DNA of 64,000 nucleotides. It comes from Heterobilharzia americana (taxonomy: Eukaryota; Platyhelminthes; Trematoda; Strigeidida; Schistosomatidae). Below the pieces are notes generated by a model. The model had not been told where the DNA came from. It ran no database searches and saw nothing but the letters and a program-made list of their open reading frames with translations. Positions within the stretch are counted from its first letter, which is position 1. Every line of letters starts with the position of its first letter. The translations under genes were made by a program, and so were the position numbers. The stretch lies in assembly GCA_944470555.2 (NCBI GenBank), contig OX104132.1, positions 4,845,755-4,909,754 on the forward strand, in the 5' to 3' direction. Of the stretch, positions 36,027-48,115 are shown in pieces.

Positions 36027-37559
36027 CTATCTTTCTTCTACTCCCTCAAGAAGACAAAGCTTTCTTATATCTCTTCTCACGGTACCTTCCTTCATACGCA
36101 CCATCACAGTTCTTACTAAATCGTCTTCGTCCTTCTCGCATGTTTCGATCACTCCTAAAGGCCAGGAACCACGTGGTGTTTTTTCAGAGGCCACAATCAC
36201 CACATCTCCCTCCTTGAAATTTCTTTTTCTTCCCAACCACTTCTGACGAGTTTGCAAGCATGGTAGATACTCTTTCATCCATCGGCGCCAAAATACGTCA
36301 GCTAAGTAATTAACTTGTTTCCAACGTCTGACGTAATTATCGGCAATAGTGCCCTCCACGACTATTCCTCCACTATCTCTCAATAACAATAAGCTATTGG
36401 GAGTGAGAGCTAACTCGTCTTTTGGGTCGGTCGTCATGGGAACAATAGGACGGTTGTTCAAAATTCTTTCTATTTCCACGAAGTAGGTGGCTAATGTATC
36501 ATCGTGCAGAGTCTGCTCTTTGGATATGACCATCAATAACCTGCGTACAGAACGTATCATCCTTTCCCATATCCCACCTCGATGACTCGCTTGCGGGAGG
36601 TTGAAACTCCATCGTATCCCCTTTGACACCATGGCATCATTGATTCGTCGTTTATCCCACACACTCACCAGTTGTCTTAGTTCCGAAATCGCTCCAACAA
36701 AGTTGGAACCATTATCACTGTATATCTCTGCAGGTGTTCCTCTTCTTCCTATGAACCTCATTACAGCCATTATAAAGGCGTCGGTGCCTAGGTTGAAAGC
36801 TACCTCTAAATGTATGGCTCGCGTCTGGAGACAAGTAAACACACACCCGTACCTCTTTTCCTCTCTTCTTCCCTGGCGAACCATGAGTGGTCCAAAATAA
36901 TCAATTCCCACTGATGAGAAGCAAAACCATCCTTTCTGCACGCGACAGACCGGTAAAGGGGCCATCATCTGTTGACCCAGTGCAGCTTTCAATCGTCGGC
37001 ACTCTATGCACTTTCTTATCACCCGTTTGACCGCACTGATCCCCTTAATTATCCAATAGTTTCTTCGTAGAGTGGCCAGGACTTGCGAAGTACCAGTATG
37101 TCCTTCTATAATATGATAATGCCTTATGATCAGCTCAGTCACGAAGTGATGTCTGGGGAGGATAACCGGATGCTTAAAAGTAAGTGGGTAGTCGGAATAG
37201 TTCAACCTCCCACCGACGCAGACCAATCCACCCACAAGTATAGGTGACAACCTTTGCAATTCACCTTCTTCAGTCTCACAACTACCCTTTTCTCGGAGTT
37301 CCTTTATTAATTCTCCATATACCTCCTGTTGTACCATACATAATACTTTATGTCTAGCAGCTTCCAGTTCATCGGCTGTTAGATAGCCAACATTCAGTGA
37401 CACACCTTGGCGACGCGAATACATAACGGATATGTAGACCACATATCTCTTAAGCCATGCCACAGCTTTAATCAGCCTCACCCAGTCCGAATGATACGCC
37501 AAAATCGGATCAGTAGTGAGCTCAGTAACGTTTGTGTTTGTTCGGACCGACCTCTTCAA
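36027..37559 (-). CDS. BEL/Pao-type integrase, array copy 4
   Basis: Protein identical to copies 1 and 2. It is the last unit with the left-block haplotype; the next unit to the right changes at five of the six variable sites tracked. Confidence 0.88.
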   Translation of the reverse strand: MKRSVRTNTNVTELTTDPILAYHSDWVRLIKAVAWLKRYVVYISVMYSRRQGVSLNVGYLTADELEAARHKVLCMVQQEVYGELIKELREKGSCETEEGELQRLSPILVGGLVCVGGRLNYSDYPLTFKHPVILPRHHFVTELIIRHYHIIEGHTGTSQVLATLRRNYWIIKGISAVKRVIRKCIECRRLKAALGQQMMAPLPVCRVQKGWFCFSSVGIDYFGPLMVRQGRREEKRYGCVFTCLQTRAIHLEVAFNLGTDAFIMAVMRFIGRRGTPAEIYSDNGSNFVGAISELRQLVSVWDKRRINDAMVSKGIRWSFNLPQASHRGGIWERMIRSVRRLLMVISKEQTLHDDTLATYFVEIERILNNRPIVPMTTDPKDELALTPNSLLLLRDSGGIVVEGTIADNYVRRWKQVNYLADVFWRRWMKEYLPCLQTRQKWLGRKRNFKEGDVVIVASEKTPRGSWPLGVIETCEKDEDDLVRTVMVRMKEGTVRRDIRKLCLLEGVEER

Positions 37560-38665
37560 TTCGACATTTTCCGGTGGTTCCTTCCAGCAGAGGTCTGTGG
37601 TACTTGAAAACTGTCGGGTCCCCAGAAAAGAGGGGCCCTGAATCCAACTGTCGTACCTTCAACTGAGCAGAGGTCCTACAAGGACTAGTCTTACTATAGT
37701 CAATACCTGTACCATTATCAGAGCCACGGCATGAAATAACATCAAGAGGGACTTGCTTGGTATCTGAGGTCGGATCCATGGACATGTCACCTTCCCCGTC
37801 CGCAATTGACTCAAGGAACACCTTGCGATTGCCAGGTACAGCAGTGACGGGTTGTTGAGTACTGTAGCGGCCAGAATCCAATAATCTTGGCCTGAACGCG
37901 GGAAATAGCTAGGCGGTGCCAACTGACGTGAATCTGACTAGTTCCTGCGTTCTACTGTATAGCTTCCTAACTTCCGCGAGTGACGCACAGTCAAAGGTTG
38001 GATCGAAATATCAAAACACGGTTTGTAGTAATTCAATAGTAGATTCGTAACAAAATCTGTGGTACTATCAAAGCAACAATAAGTTATGTCAAATTACAAA
38101 AATACCTCAACAGTGCCGTTGGGTAACTATACAGTCCAAAACGTTCTCGGGTACAAATACGTACTACACGGTAAAAACTGGTTAAAAAATACAACTGTTA
38201 AATACCTGTCGGTCAATAGGAATATTCCCGGCAAAAGGGATCAAAACTCTGCCTACAGGAATCAAATCAACAAACAAACGTTCCCAGTAGACAGTCAAAA
38301 GACAAACAGTCAAATCACTGCACAACCGTAAGTTGAACCAAAACAAAATGTCGTGCGCAGTAAAACATCACCTTATCAACAGTCCAGCGTCACATAATAG
38401 GAAAGTGAAACACTCATAATAAGTCTCAAACATACAAAGGCAAATACCGAGTGTAAAGTCAAATAAGACAGTTAAACAAGCAAATAACATTACACCGGCG
38501 AGGGTCAAAGGTACACCATCCATAACGAGGGTAAAAATGTTAAAATAAATGTCAATACAATCAAATAAGGGTGATCGGGAGGGATTTTCAGATCATTTTT
38601 CCTTTACACCGGCCACCAAAATCCCTCCAGACACGCAAAACACCTCTGTGTATTCAGCCGTGGCT

Positions 38666-40198
38666 CTATCTTTCTTCTACTCCCTCAAGAAGACAAAGCT
38701 TTCTTATATCTCTTCTCACGGTACCTTCCTTCATACGCACCATCACAGTTCTTACTAAATCGTCTTCGTCCTTCTCGCATGTTTCGATCACTCCCAAAGG
38801 CCAGGAACCACGTGGTGTTTTTTCAGAGGCCACAATCACCACATCTCCCTCCTTGAAATTTCTTTTTCTTCCCAACCACTTCTGACGAGTTTGCAAGCAT
38901 GGTAGATACTCTTTCATCCATCGGCGCCAAAATACGTCAGCTAAGTAATTAACTTGTTTCCAACGTCTGACGTAATTATCGGCAATAGTGCCCTCCACGA
39001 CTATTCCTCCACTATCTCTCAATAACAATAAGCTATTGGGAGTGAGAGCTAACTCGTCTTTTGGGTCGGTCGTCATGGGAACAATAGGACGATTGTTCAA
39101 AATTCTTTCTATTTCCACGAAGTAGGTGGCTAATGTATCATCGTGCAGAGTCTGCTCTTTGGATATGACCATCAATAACCTGCGTACAGAACGTATCATC
39201 CTTTCCCATATCCCACCTCGATGACTCGCTTGCGGGGGGTTGAAACTCCATCGTATCCCCTTTGACACCATGGCATCATTGATTCGTCGTTTATCCCACA
39301 CACTCACCAGTTGTCTTAGTTCCGAAATCGCTCCAACAAAGTTGGAACCATTATCACTGTATATCTCTGCAGGTGTTCCTCTTCTTCCTATGAACCTCAT
39401 TACAGCCATTATAAAGGCGTCGGTGCCTAGGTTGAAAGCTACCTCTAAATGTATGGCTCGCGTCTGGAGACAAGTAAACACACACCCGTACCTCTTTTCC
39501 TCTCTTCTTCCCTGGCGAACCATGAGTGGTCCAAAATAATCAATTCCCACTGATGAGAAGCAAAACCATCCTTTCTGCACGCGACAGACCGGTAAAGGGG
39601 CCATCATCTGTTGACCCAGTGCAGCTTTCAATCGTCGGCACTCTATGCACTTTCTTATCACCCGTTTGACCGCACTGATCCCCTTAATTATCCAATAGTT
39701 TCTTCGTAGAGTGGCCAGGACTTGCGAAGTACCAGTATGTCCTTCTATAATATGATAATGCCTTATGATCAGCTCAGTCACGAAGTGATGTCTGGGGAGG
39801 ATAACCGGATGCTTAAAAGTAAGTGGGTAGTCGGAATAGTTCAACCTCCCACCGACGCAGACCAATCCATCCACAAGTATAGGTGACAACCTTTGCAATT
39901 CACCTTCTTCAGTCTCACAACTACCCTTTTCTCGGAGTTCCTTTATTAATTCTCCATATACCTCCTGTTGTACCATACATAATACTTTATGTCTAGCAGC
40001 TTCCAGTTCATCGGCTGTTAGATAGCCAACATTCAGTGACACACCTTGGCGACGCGAATACATAACGGATATGTAGACCACATATCTCTTAAGCCATGCC
40101 ACAGCTTTAATCAGCCTCACCCAGTCCGAATGATACGCCAAAATCGGATCAGTAGTGAGCTCAGTAACGTTTGTGTTTGTTCGGACCGACCTCTTCAA
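38666..40198 (-). CDS. BEL/Pao-type integrase, array copy 5
   Basis: First unit of the right-hand haplotype block. It has D110 in place of G110 and P321. G110 lies in the segment before the H2C2 domain, so the Gly-to-Asp change does not touch zinc or catalytic residues. A silent change marks the N-N-R-P block near residue 368. Confidence 0.88.
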   Translation of the reverse strand: MKRSVRTNTNVTELTTDPILAYHSDWVRLIKAVAWLKRYVVYISVMYSRRQGVSLNVGYLTADELEAARHKVLCMVQQEVYGELIKELREKGSCETEEGELQRLSPILVDGLVCVGGRLNYSDYPLTFKHPVILPRHHFVTELIIRHYHIIEGHTGTSQVLATLRRNYWIIKGISAVKRVIRKCIECRRLKAALGQQMMAPLPVCRVQKGWFCFSSVGIDYFGPLMVRQGRREEKRYGCVFTCLQTRAIHLEVAFNLGTDAFIMAVMRFIGRRGTPAEIYSDNGSNFVGAISELRQLVSVWDKRRINDAMVSKGIRWSFNPPQASHRGGIWERMIRSVRRLLMVISKEQTLHDDTLATYFVEIERILNNRPIVPMTTDPKDELALTPNSLLLLRDSGGIVVEGTIADNYVRRWKQVNYLADVFWRRWMKEYLPCLQTRQKWLGRKRNFKEGDVVIVASEKTPRGSWPLGVIETCEKDEDDLVRTVMVRMKEGTVRRDIRKLCLLEGVEER

Positions 40199-41304
40199 TT
40201 CGACATTTTCCGGTGGTTCCTTCCAGCAGAGGTCTGTGGTACTTGAAAACTGTCGGGTTCCCAGAAAAGAGGGGCCCTGAATCCAACTGTCGTACCTTCA
40301 ACTGAGCAGAGGTCCTACAAGGACTAGTCTTACTATAGTCAATACCTGTACCATTATCAGAGCCACGGCATGAAATAACATCAAGAGGGACTTGCTTGGT
40401 ATCTGAGGTCGGATCCATGGACATGTCACCTTCCCCGTCCGCAATTGACTCAAGGAACACCTTGCGATTGCCAGGTACAGCAGTGACGGGTTGTTGAGTA
40501 CTGTAGCGGCCAGAATCCAATAATCTTGGCCTGAACGCGGGAAATAGCTAGGCGGTGCCAACTGACGTGAATCTGACTAGTTCCTGCGTTCTACTGTATA
40601 GCTTCCTAACTTCCGCGAGTGACGCACAGTCAAAGGTTGGATCGAAATATCAAAACACGGTTTGTAGTAATTCAATAGTAGATTCGTAACAAAATCTGTG
40701 GTACTATCAAAGCAACAATAAGTTATGTCAAATTACAAAAATACCTCAACAGTGCCGTTGGGTAACTATACAGTCCAAAACGTTCTCGGGTACAAATACG
40801 TACTACACGGTAAAAACTGGTTAAAAAATACAACTGTTAAATACCTGTCGGTCAATAGGAATATTCCCGGCAAAAGGGATCAAAACTCTGCCTACAGGAA
40901 TCAAATCAACAAACAAACGTTCCCAGTAGACAGTCAAAAGACAAACAGTCAAATCACTGCACAACCGTAAGTTGAACCAAAACAAAATGTCGTGCGCAGT
41001 AAAACATCACCTTATCAACAGTCCAGCGTCACATAATAGGAAAGTGAAACACTCATAATAAGTCTCAAACATACAAAGGCAAATACCGAGTGTAAAGTCA
41101 AATAAGACAGTTAAACAAGCAAATAACATTACACCGGCGAGGGTCAAAGGTACACCATCCATAACGAGGGTAAAAATGTTAAAATAAATGTCAATACAAT
41201 CAAATAAGGGTGATCGGGAGGGATTTTCAGATCATTTTTCCTTTACACCGGCCACCAAAATCCCTCCAGACACGCAAAACACCTCTGTGTATTCAGCCGT
41301 GGCT

Positions 41305-42837
41305 CTATCTTTCTTCTACTCCCTCAAGAAGACAAAGCTTTCTTATATCTCTTCTCACGGTACCTTCCTTCATACGCACCATCACAGTTCTTACTAAATC
41401 GTCTTCGTCCTTCTCGCATGTTTCGATCACTCCCAAAGGCCAGGAACCACGTGGTGTTTTTTCAGAGGCCACAATCACCACATCTCCCTCCTTGAAATTT
41501 CTTTTTCTTCCCAACCACTTCTGACGAGTTTGCAAGCATGGTAGATACTCTTTCATCCATCGGCGCCAAAATACGTCAGCTAAGTAATTAACTTGTTTCC
41601 AACGTCTGACGTAATTATCGGCAATAGTGCCCTCCACGACTATTCCTCCACTATCTCTCAATAACAATAAGCTATTGGGAGTGAGAGCTAACTCGTCTTT
41701 TGGGTCGGTCGTCATGGGAACAATAGGACGATTGTTCAAAATTCTTTCTATTTCCACGAAGTAGGTGGCTAATGTATCATCGTGCAGAGTCTGCTCTTTG
41801 GATATGACCATCAATAACCTGCGTACAGAACGTATCATCCTTTCCCATATCCCACCTCGATGACTCGCTTGCGGGGGGTTGAAACTCCATCGTATCCCCT
41901 TTGACACCATGGCATCATTGATTCGTCGTTTATCCCACACACTCACCAGTTGTCTTAGTTCCGAAATCGCTCCAACAAAGTTGGAACCATTATCACTGTA
42001 TATCTCTGCAGGTGTTCCTCTTCTTCCTATGAACCTCATTACAGCCATTATAAAGGCGTCGGTGCCTAGGTTGAAAGCTACCTCTAAATGTATGGCTCGC
42101 GTCTGGAGACAAGTAAACACACACCCGTACCTCTTTTCCTCTCTTCTTCCCTGGCGAACCATGAGTGGTCCAAAATAATCAATTCCCACTGATGAGAAGC
42201 AAAACCATCCTTTCTGCACGCGACAGACCGGTAAAGGGGCCATCATCTGTTGACCCAGTGCAGCTTTCAATCGTCGGCACTCTATGCACTTTCTTATCAC
42301 CCGTTTGACCGCACTGATCCCCTTAATTATCCAATAGTTTCTTCGTAGAGTGGCCAGGACTTGCGAAGTACCAGTATGTCCTTCTATAATATGATAATGC
42401 CTTATGATCAGCTCAGTCACGAAGTGATGTCTGGGGAGGATAACCGGATGCTTAAAAGTAAGTGGGTAGTCGGAATAGTTCAACCTCCCACCGACGCAGA
42501 CCAATCCACCCACAAGTATAGGTGACAACCTTTGCAATTCACCTTCTTCAGTCTCACAACTACCCTTTTCTCGGAGTTCCTTTATTAATTCTCCATATAC
42601 CTCCTGTTGTACCATACATAATACTTTATGTCTAGCAGCTTCCAGTTCATCGGCTGTTAGATAGCCAACATTCAGTGACACACCTTGGCGACGCGAATAC
42701 ATAACGGATATGTAGACCACATATCTCTTAAGCCATGCCACAGCTTTAATCAGCCTCACCCAGTCCGAATGATACGCCAAAATCGGATCAGTAGTGAGCT
42801 CAGTAACGTTTGTGTTTGTTCGGACCGACCTCTTCAA
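41305..42837 (-). CDS. BEL/Pao-type integrase, array copy 6
   Basis: G110 and P321. It differs from copy 5 in protein only at residue 110. Confidence 0.88.
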   Translation of the reverse strand: MKRSVRTNTNVTELTTDPILAYHSDWVRLIKAVAWLKRYVVYISVMYSRRQGVSLNVGYLTADELEAARHKVLCMVQQEVYGELIKELREKGSCETEEGELQRLSPILVGGLVCVGGRLNYSDYPLTFKHPVILPRHHFVTELIIRHYHIIEGHTGTSQVLATLRRNYWIIKGISAVKRVIRKCIECRRLKAALGQQMMAPLPVCRVQKGWFCFSSVGIDYFGPLMVRQGRREEKRYGCVFTCLQTRAIHLEVAFNLGTDAFIMAVMRFIGRRGTPAEIYSDNGSNFVGAISELRQLVSVWDKRRINDAMVSKGIRWSFNPPQASHRGGIWERMIRSVRRLLMVISKEQTLHDDTLATYFVEIERILNNRPIVPMTTDPKDELALTPNSLLLLRDSGGIVVEGTIADNYVRRWKQVNYLADVFWRRWMKEYLPCLQTRQKWLGRKRNFKEGDVVIVASEKTPRGSWPLGVIETCEKDEDDLVRTVMVRMKEGTVRRDIRKLCLLEGVEER

Positions 42838-43943
42838 TTCGACATTTTCCGGTGGTTCCTTCCAGCAGAGGTCTGTGGTACTTGAAAACTGTCGGGTTCC
42901 CAGAAAAGAGGGGCCCTGAATCCAACTGTCGTACCTTCAACTGAGCAGAGGTCCTACAAGGACTAGTCTTACTATAGTCAATACCTGTACCATTATCAGA
43001 GCCACGGCATGAAATAACATCAAGAGGGACTTGCTTGGTATCTGAGGTCGGATCCATGGACATGTCACCTTCCCCGTCCGCAATTGACTCAAGGAACACC
43101 TTGCGATTGCCAGGTACAGCAGTGACGGGTTGTTGAGTACTGTAGCGGCCAGAATCCAATAATCTTGGCCTGAACGCGGGAAATAGCTAGGCGGTGCCAA
43201 CTGACGTGAATCTGACTAGTTCCTGCGTTCTACTGTATAGCTTCCTAACTTCCGCGAGTGACGCACAGTCAAAGGTTGGATCGAAATATCAAAACACGGT
43301 TTGTAGTAATTCAATAGTAGATTCGTAACAAAATCTGTGGTACTATCAAAGCAACAATAAGTTATGTCAAATTACAAAAATACCTCAACAGTGCCGTTGG
43401 GTAACTATACAGTCCAAAACGTTCTCGGGTACAAATACGTACTACACGGTAAAAACTGGTTAAAAAATACAACTGTTAAATACCTGTCGGTCAATAGGAA
43501 TATTCCCGGCAAAAGGGATCAAAACTCTGCCTACAGGAATCAAATCAACAAACAAACGTTCCCAGTAGACAGTCAAAAGACAAACAGTCAAATCACTGCA
43601 CAACCGTAAGTTGAACCAAAACAAAATGTCGTGCGCAGTAAAACATCACCTTATCAACAGTCCAGCGTCACATAATAGGAAAGTGAAACACTCATAATAA
43701 GTCTCAAACATACAAAGGCAAATACCGAGTGTAAAGTCAAATAAGACAGTTAAACAAGCAAATAACATTACACCGGCGAGGGTCAAAGGTACACCATCCA
43801 TAACGAGGGTAAAAATGTTAAAATAAATGTCAATACAATCAAATAAGGGTGATCGGGAGGGATTTTCAGATCATTTTTCCTTTACACCGGCCACCAAAAT
43901 CCCTCCAGACACGCAAAACACCTCTGTGTATTCAGCCGTGGCT

Positions 43944-45476
43944 CTATCTTTCTTCTACTCCCTCAAGAAGACAAAGCTTTCTTATATCTCTTCTCACGGT
44001 ACCTTCCTTCATACGCACCATCACAGTTCTTACTAAATCGTCTTCGTCCTTCTCGCATGTTTCGATCACTCCTAAAGGCCAGGAACCACGTGGTGTTTTT
44101 TCAGAGGCCACAATCACCACATCTCCCTCCTTGAAATTTCTTTTTCTTCCCAACCACTTCTGACGAGTTTGCAAGCATGGTAGATACTCTTTCATCCATC
44201 GGCGCCAAAATACGTCAGCTAAGTAATTAACTTGTTTCCAACGTCTGACGTAATTATCGGCAATAGTGCCCTCCACGACTATTCCTCCACTATCTCTCAA
44301 TAACAATAAGCTATTGGGAGTGAGAGCTAACTCGTCTTTTGGGTCGGTCGTCATGGGAACAATAGGACGATTGTTCAAAATTCTTTCTATTTCCACGAAG
44401 TAGGTGGCTAATGTATCATCGTGCAGAGTCTGCTCTTTGGATATGACCATCAATAACCTGCGTACAGAACGTATCATCCTTTCCCATATCCCACCTCGAT
44501 GACTCGCTTGCGGGGGGTTGAAACTCCATCGTATCCCCTTTGACACCATGGCATCATTGATTCGTCGTTTATCCCACACACTCACCAGTTGTCTTAGTTC
44601 CGAAATCGCTCCAACAAAGTTGGAACCATTATCACTGTATATCTCTGCAGGTGTTCCTCTTCTTCCTATGAACCTCATTACAGCCATTATAAAGGCGTCG
44701 GTGCCTAGGTTGAAAGCTACCTCTAAATGTATGGCTCGCGTCTGGAGACAAGTAAACACACACCCGTACCTCTTTTCCTCTCTTCTTCCCTGGCGAACCA
44801 TGAGTGGTCCAAAATAATCAATTCCCACTGATGAGAAGCAAAACCATCCTTTCTGCACGCGACAGACCGGTAAAGGGGCCATCATCTGTTGACCCAGTGC
44901 AGCTTTCAATCGTCGGCACTCTATGCACTTTCTTATCACCCGTTTGACCGCACTGATCCCCTTAATTATCCAATAGTTTCTTCGTAGAGTGGCCAGGACT
45001 TGCGAAGTACCAGTATGTCCTTCTATAATATGATAATGCCTTATGATCAGCTCAGTCACGAAGTGATGTCTGGGGAGGATAACCGGATGCTTAAAAGTAA
45101 GTGGGTAGTCGGAATAGTTCAACCTCCCACCGACGCAGACCAATCCATCCACAAGTATAGGTGACAACCTTTGCAATTCACCTTCTTCAGTCTCACAACT
45201 ACCCTTTTCTCGGAGTTCCTTTATTAATTCTCCATATACCTCCTGTTGTACCATACATAATACTTTATGTCTAGCAGCTTCCAGTTCATCGGCTGTTAGA
45301 TAGCCAACATTCAGTGACACACCTTGGCGACGCGAATACATAACGGATATGTAGACCACATATCTCTTAAGCCATGCCACAGCTTTAATCAGCCTCACCC
45401 AGTCCGAATGATACGCCAAAATCGGATCAGTAGTGAGCTCAGTAACGTTTGTGTTTGTTCGGACCGACCTCTTCAA
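43944..45476 (-). CDS. BEL/Pao-type integrase, array copy 7
   Basis: D110 and P321, the same protein as copy 5. At 44,073 it carries the t state typical of copies 1-4, inside an otherwise right-block unit, which points to a short exchange tract. Confidence 0.88.
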   Translation of the reverse strand: MKRSVRTNTNVTELTTDPILAYHSDWVRLIKAVAWLKRYVVYISVMYSRRQGVSLNVGYLTADELEAARHKVLCMVQQEVYGELIKELREKGSCETEEGELQRLSPILVDGLVCVGGRLNYSDYPLTFKHPVILPRHHFVTELIIRHYHIIEGHTGTSQVLATLRRNYWIIKGISAVKRVIRKCIECRRLKAALGQQMMAPLPVCRVQKGWFCFSSVGIDYFGPLMVRQGRREEKRYGCVFTCLQTRAIHLEVAFNLGTDAFIMAVMRFIGRRGTPAEIYSDNGSNFVGAISELRQLVSVWDKRRINDAMVSKGIRWSFNPPQASHRGGIWERMIRSVRRLLMVISKEQTLHDDTLATYFVEIERILNNRPIVPMTTDPKDELALTPNSLLLLRDSGGIVVEGTIADNYVRRWKQVNYLADVFWRRWMKEYLPCLQTRQKWLGRKRNFKEGDVVIVASEKTPRGSWPLGVIETCEKDEDDLVRTVMVRMKEGTVRRDIRKLCLLEGVEER

Positions 45477-46582
45477 TTCGACATTTTCCGGTGGTTCCTT
45501 CCAGCAGAGGTCTGTGGTACTTGAAAACTGTCGGGTTCCCAGAAAAGAGGGGCCCTGAATCCAACTGTCGTACCTTCAACTGAGCAGAGGTCCTACAAGG
45601 ACTAGTCTTACTATAGTCAATACCTGTACCATTATCAGAGCCACGGCATGAAATAACATCAAGAGGGACTTGCTTGGTATCTGAGGTCGGATCCATGGAC
45701 ATGTCACCTTCCCCGTCCGCAATTGACTCAAGGAACACCTTGCGATTGCCAGGTACAGCAGTGACGGGTTGTTGAGTACTGTAGCGGCCAGAATCCAATA
45801 ATCTTGGCCTGAACGCGGGAAATAGCTAGGCGGTGCCAACTGACGTGAATCTGACTAGTTCCTGCGTTCTACTGTATAGCTTCCTAACTTCCGCGAGTGA
45901 CGCACAGTCAAAGGTTGGATCGAAATATCAAAACACGGTTTGTAGTAATTCAATAGTAGATTCGTAACAAAATCTGTGGTACTATCAAAGCAACAATAAG
46001 TTATGTCAAATTACAAAAATACCTCAACAGTGCCGTTGGGTAACTATACAGTCCAAAACGTTCTCGGGTACAAATACGTACTACACGGTAAAAACTGGTT
46101 AAAAAATACAACTGTTAAATACCTGTCGGTCAATAGGAATATTCCCGGCAAAAGGGATCAAAACTCTGCCTACAGGAATCAAATCAACAAACAAACGTTC
46201 CCAGTAGACAGTCAAAAGACAAACAGTCAAATCACTGCACAACCGTAAGTTGAACCAAAACAAAATGTCGTGCGCAGTAAAACATCACCTTATCAACAGT
46301 CCAGCGTCACATAATAGGAAAGTGAAACACTCATAATAAGTCTCAAACATATAAAGGCAAATACCGAGTGTAAAGTCAAATAAGACAGTTAAACAAGCAA
46401 ATAACATTACACCGGCGAGGGTCAAAGGTACACCATCCATAACGAGGGTAAAAATGTTAAAATAAATGTCAATACAATCAAATAAGGGTGATCGGGAGGG
46501 ATTTTCAGATCATTTTTCCTTTACACCGGCCACCAAAATCCCTCCAGACACGCAAAACACCTCTGTGTATTCAGCCGTGGCT

Positions 46583-48115
46583 CTATCTTTCTTCTACTCC
46601 CTCAAGAAGACAAAGCTTTCTTATATCTCTTCTCACGGTACCTTCCTTCATACGCACCATCACAGTTCTTACTAAATCGTCTTCGTCCTTCTCGCATGTT
46701 TCGATCACTCCCAAAGGCCAGGAACCACGTGGTGTTTTTTCAGAGGCCACAATCACCACATCTCCCTCCTTGAAATTTCTTTTTCTTCCCAACCACTTCT
46801 GACGAGTTTGCAAGCATGGTAGATACTCTTTCATCCATCGGCGCCAAAATACGTCAGCTAAGTAATTAACTTGTTTCCAACGTCTGACGTAATTATCGGC
46901 AATAGTGCCCTCCACGACTATTCCTCCACTATCTCTCAATAACAATAAGCTATTGGGAGTGAGAGCTAACTCGTCTTTTGGGTCGGTCGTCATGGGAACA
47001 ATAGGACGGTTGTTCAAAATTCTTTCTATTTCCACGAAGTAGGTGGCTAATGTATCATCGTGCAGAGTCTGCTCTTTGGATATGACCATCAATAACCTGC
47101 GTACAGAACGTATCATCCTTTCCCATATCCCACCTCGATGACTCGCTTGCGGGGGGTTGAAACTCCATCGTATCCCCTTTGACACCATGGCATCATTGAT
47201 TCGTCGTTTATCCCACACACTCACCAGTTGTCTTAGTTCCGAAATCGCTCCAACAAAGTTGGAACCATTATCACTGTATATCTCTGCAGGTGTTCCTCTT
47301 CTTCCTATGAACCTCATTACAGCCATTATAAAGGCGTCGGTGCCTAGGTTGAAAGCTACCTCTAAATGTATGGCTCGCGTCTGGAGACAAGTAAACACAC
47401 ACCCGTACCTCTTTTCCTCTCTTCTTCCCTGGCGAACCATGAGTGGTCCAAAATAATCAATTCCCACTGATGAGAAGCAAAACCATCCTTTCTGCACGCG
47501 ACAGACCGGTAAAGGGGCCATCATCTGTTGACCCAGTGCAGCTTTCAATCGTCGGCACTCTATGCACTTTCTTATCACCCGTTTGACCGCACTGATCCCC
47601 TTAATTATCCAATAGTTTCTTCGTAGAGTGGCCAGGACTTGCGAAGTACCAGTATGTCCTTCTATAATATGATAATGCCTTATGATCAGCTCAGTCACGA
47701 AGTGATGTCTGGGGAGGATAACCGGATGCTTAAAAGTAAGTGGGTAGTCGGAATAGTTCAACCTCCCACCGACGCAGACCAATCCACCCACAAGTATAGG
47801 TGACAACCTTTGCAATTCACCTTCTTCAGTCTCACAACTACCCTTTTCTCGGAGTTCCTTTATTAATTCTCCATATACCTCCTGTTGTACCATACATAAT
47901 ACTTTATGTCTAGCAGCTTCCAGTTCATCGGCTGTTAGATAGCCAACATTCAGTGACACACCTTGGCGACGCGAATACATAACGGATATGTAGACCACAT
48001 ATCTCTTAAGCCATGCCACAGCTTTAATCAGCCTCACCCAGTCCGAATGATACGCCAAAATCGGATCAGTAGTGAGCTCAGTAACGTTTGTGTTTGTTCG
48101 GACCGACCTCTTCAA
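46583..48115 (-). CDS. BEL/Pao-type integrase, array copy 8
   Basis: G110 and P321, the same protein as copy 6. It is a mosaic: left-block state at the LTR site and at the silent N-N-R-P site (47,009), right-block state at the site between them (46,712). Confidence 0.88.
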   Translation of the reverse strand: MKRSVRTNTNVTELTTDPILAYHSDWVRLIKAVAWLKRYVVYISVMYSRRQGVSLNVGYLTADELEAARHKVLCMVQQEVYGELIKELREKGSCETEEGELQRLSPILVGGLVCVGGRLNYSDYPLTFKHPVILPRHHFVTELIIRHYHIIEGHTGTSQVLATLRRNYWIIKGISAVKRVIRKCIECRRLKAALGQQMMAPLPVCRVQKGWFCFSSVGIDYFGPLMVRQGRREEKRYGCVFTCLQTRAIHLEVAFNLGTDAFIMAVMRFIGRRGTPAEIYSDNGSNFVGAISELRQLVSVWDKRRINDAMVSKGIRWSFNPPQASHRGGIWERMIRSVRRLLMVISKEQTLHDDTLATYFVEIERILNNRPIVPMTTDPKDELALTPNSLLLLRDSGGIVVEGTIADNYVRRWKQVNYLADVFWRRWMKEYLPCLQTRQKWLGRKRNFKEGDVVIVASEKTPRGSWPLGVIETCEKDEDDLVRTVMVRMKEGTVRRDIRKLCLLEGVEER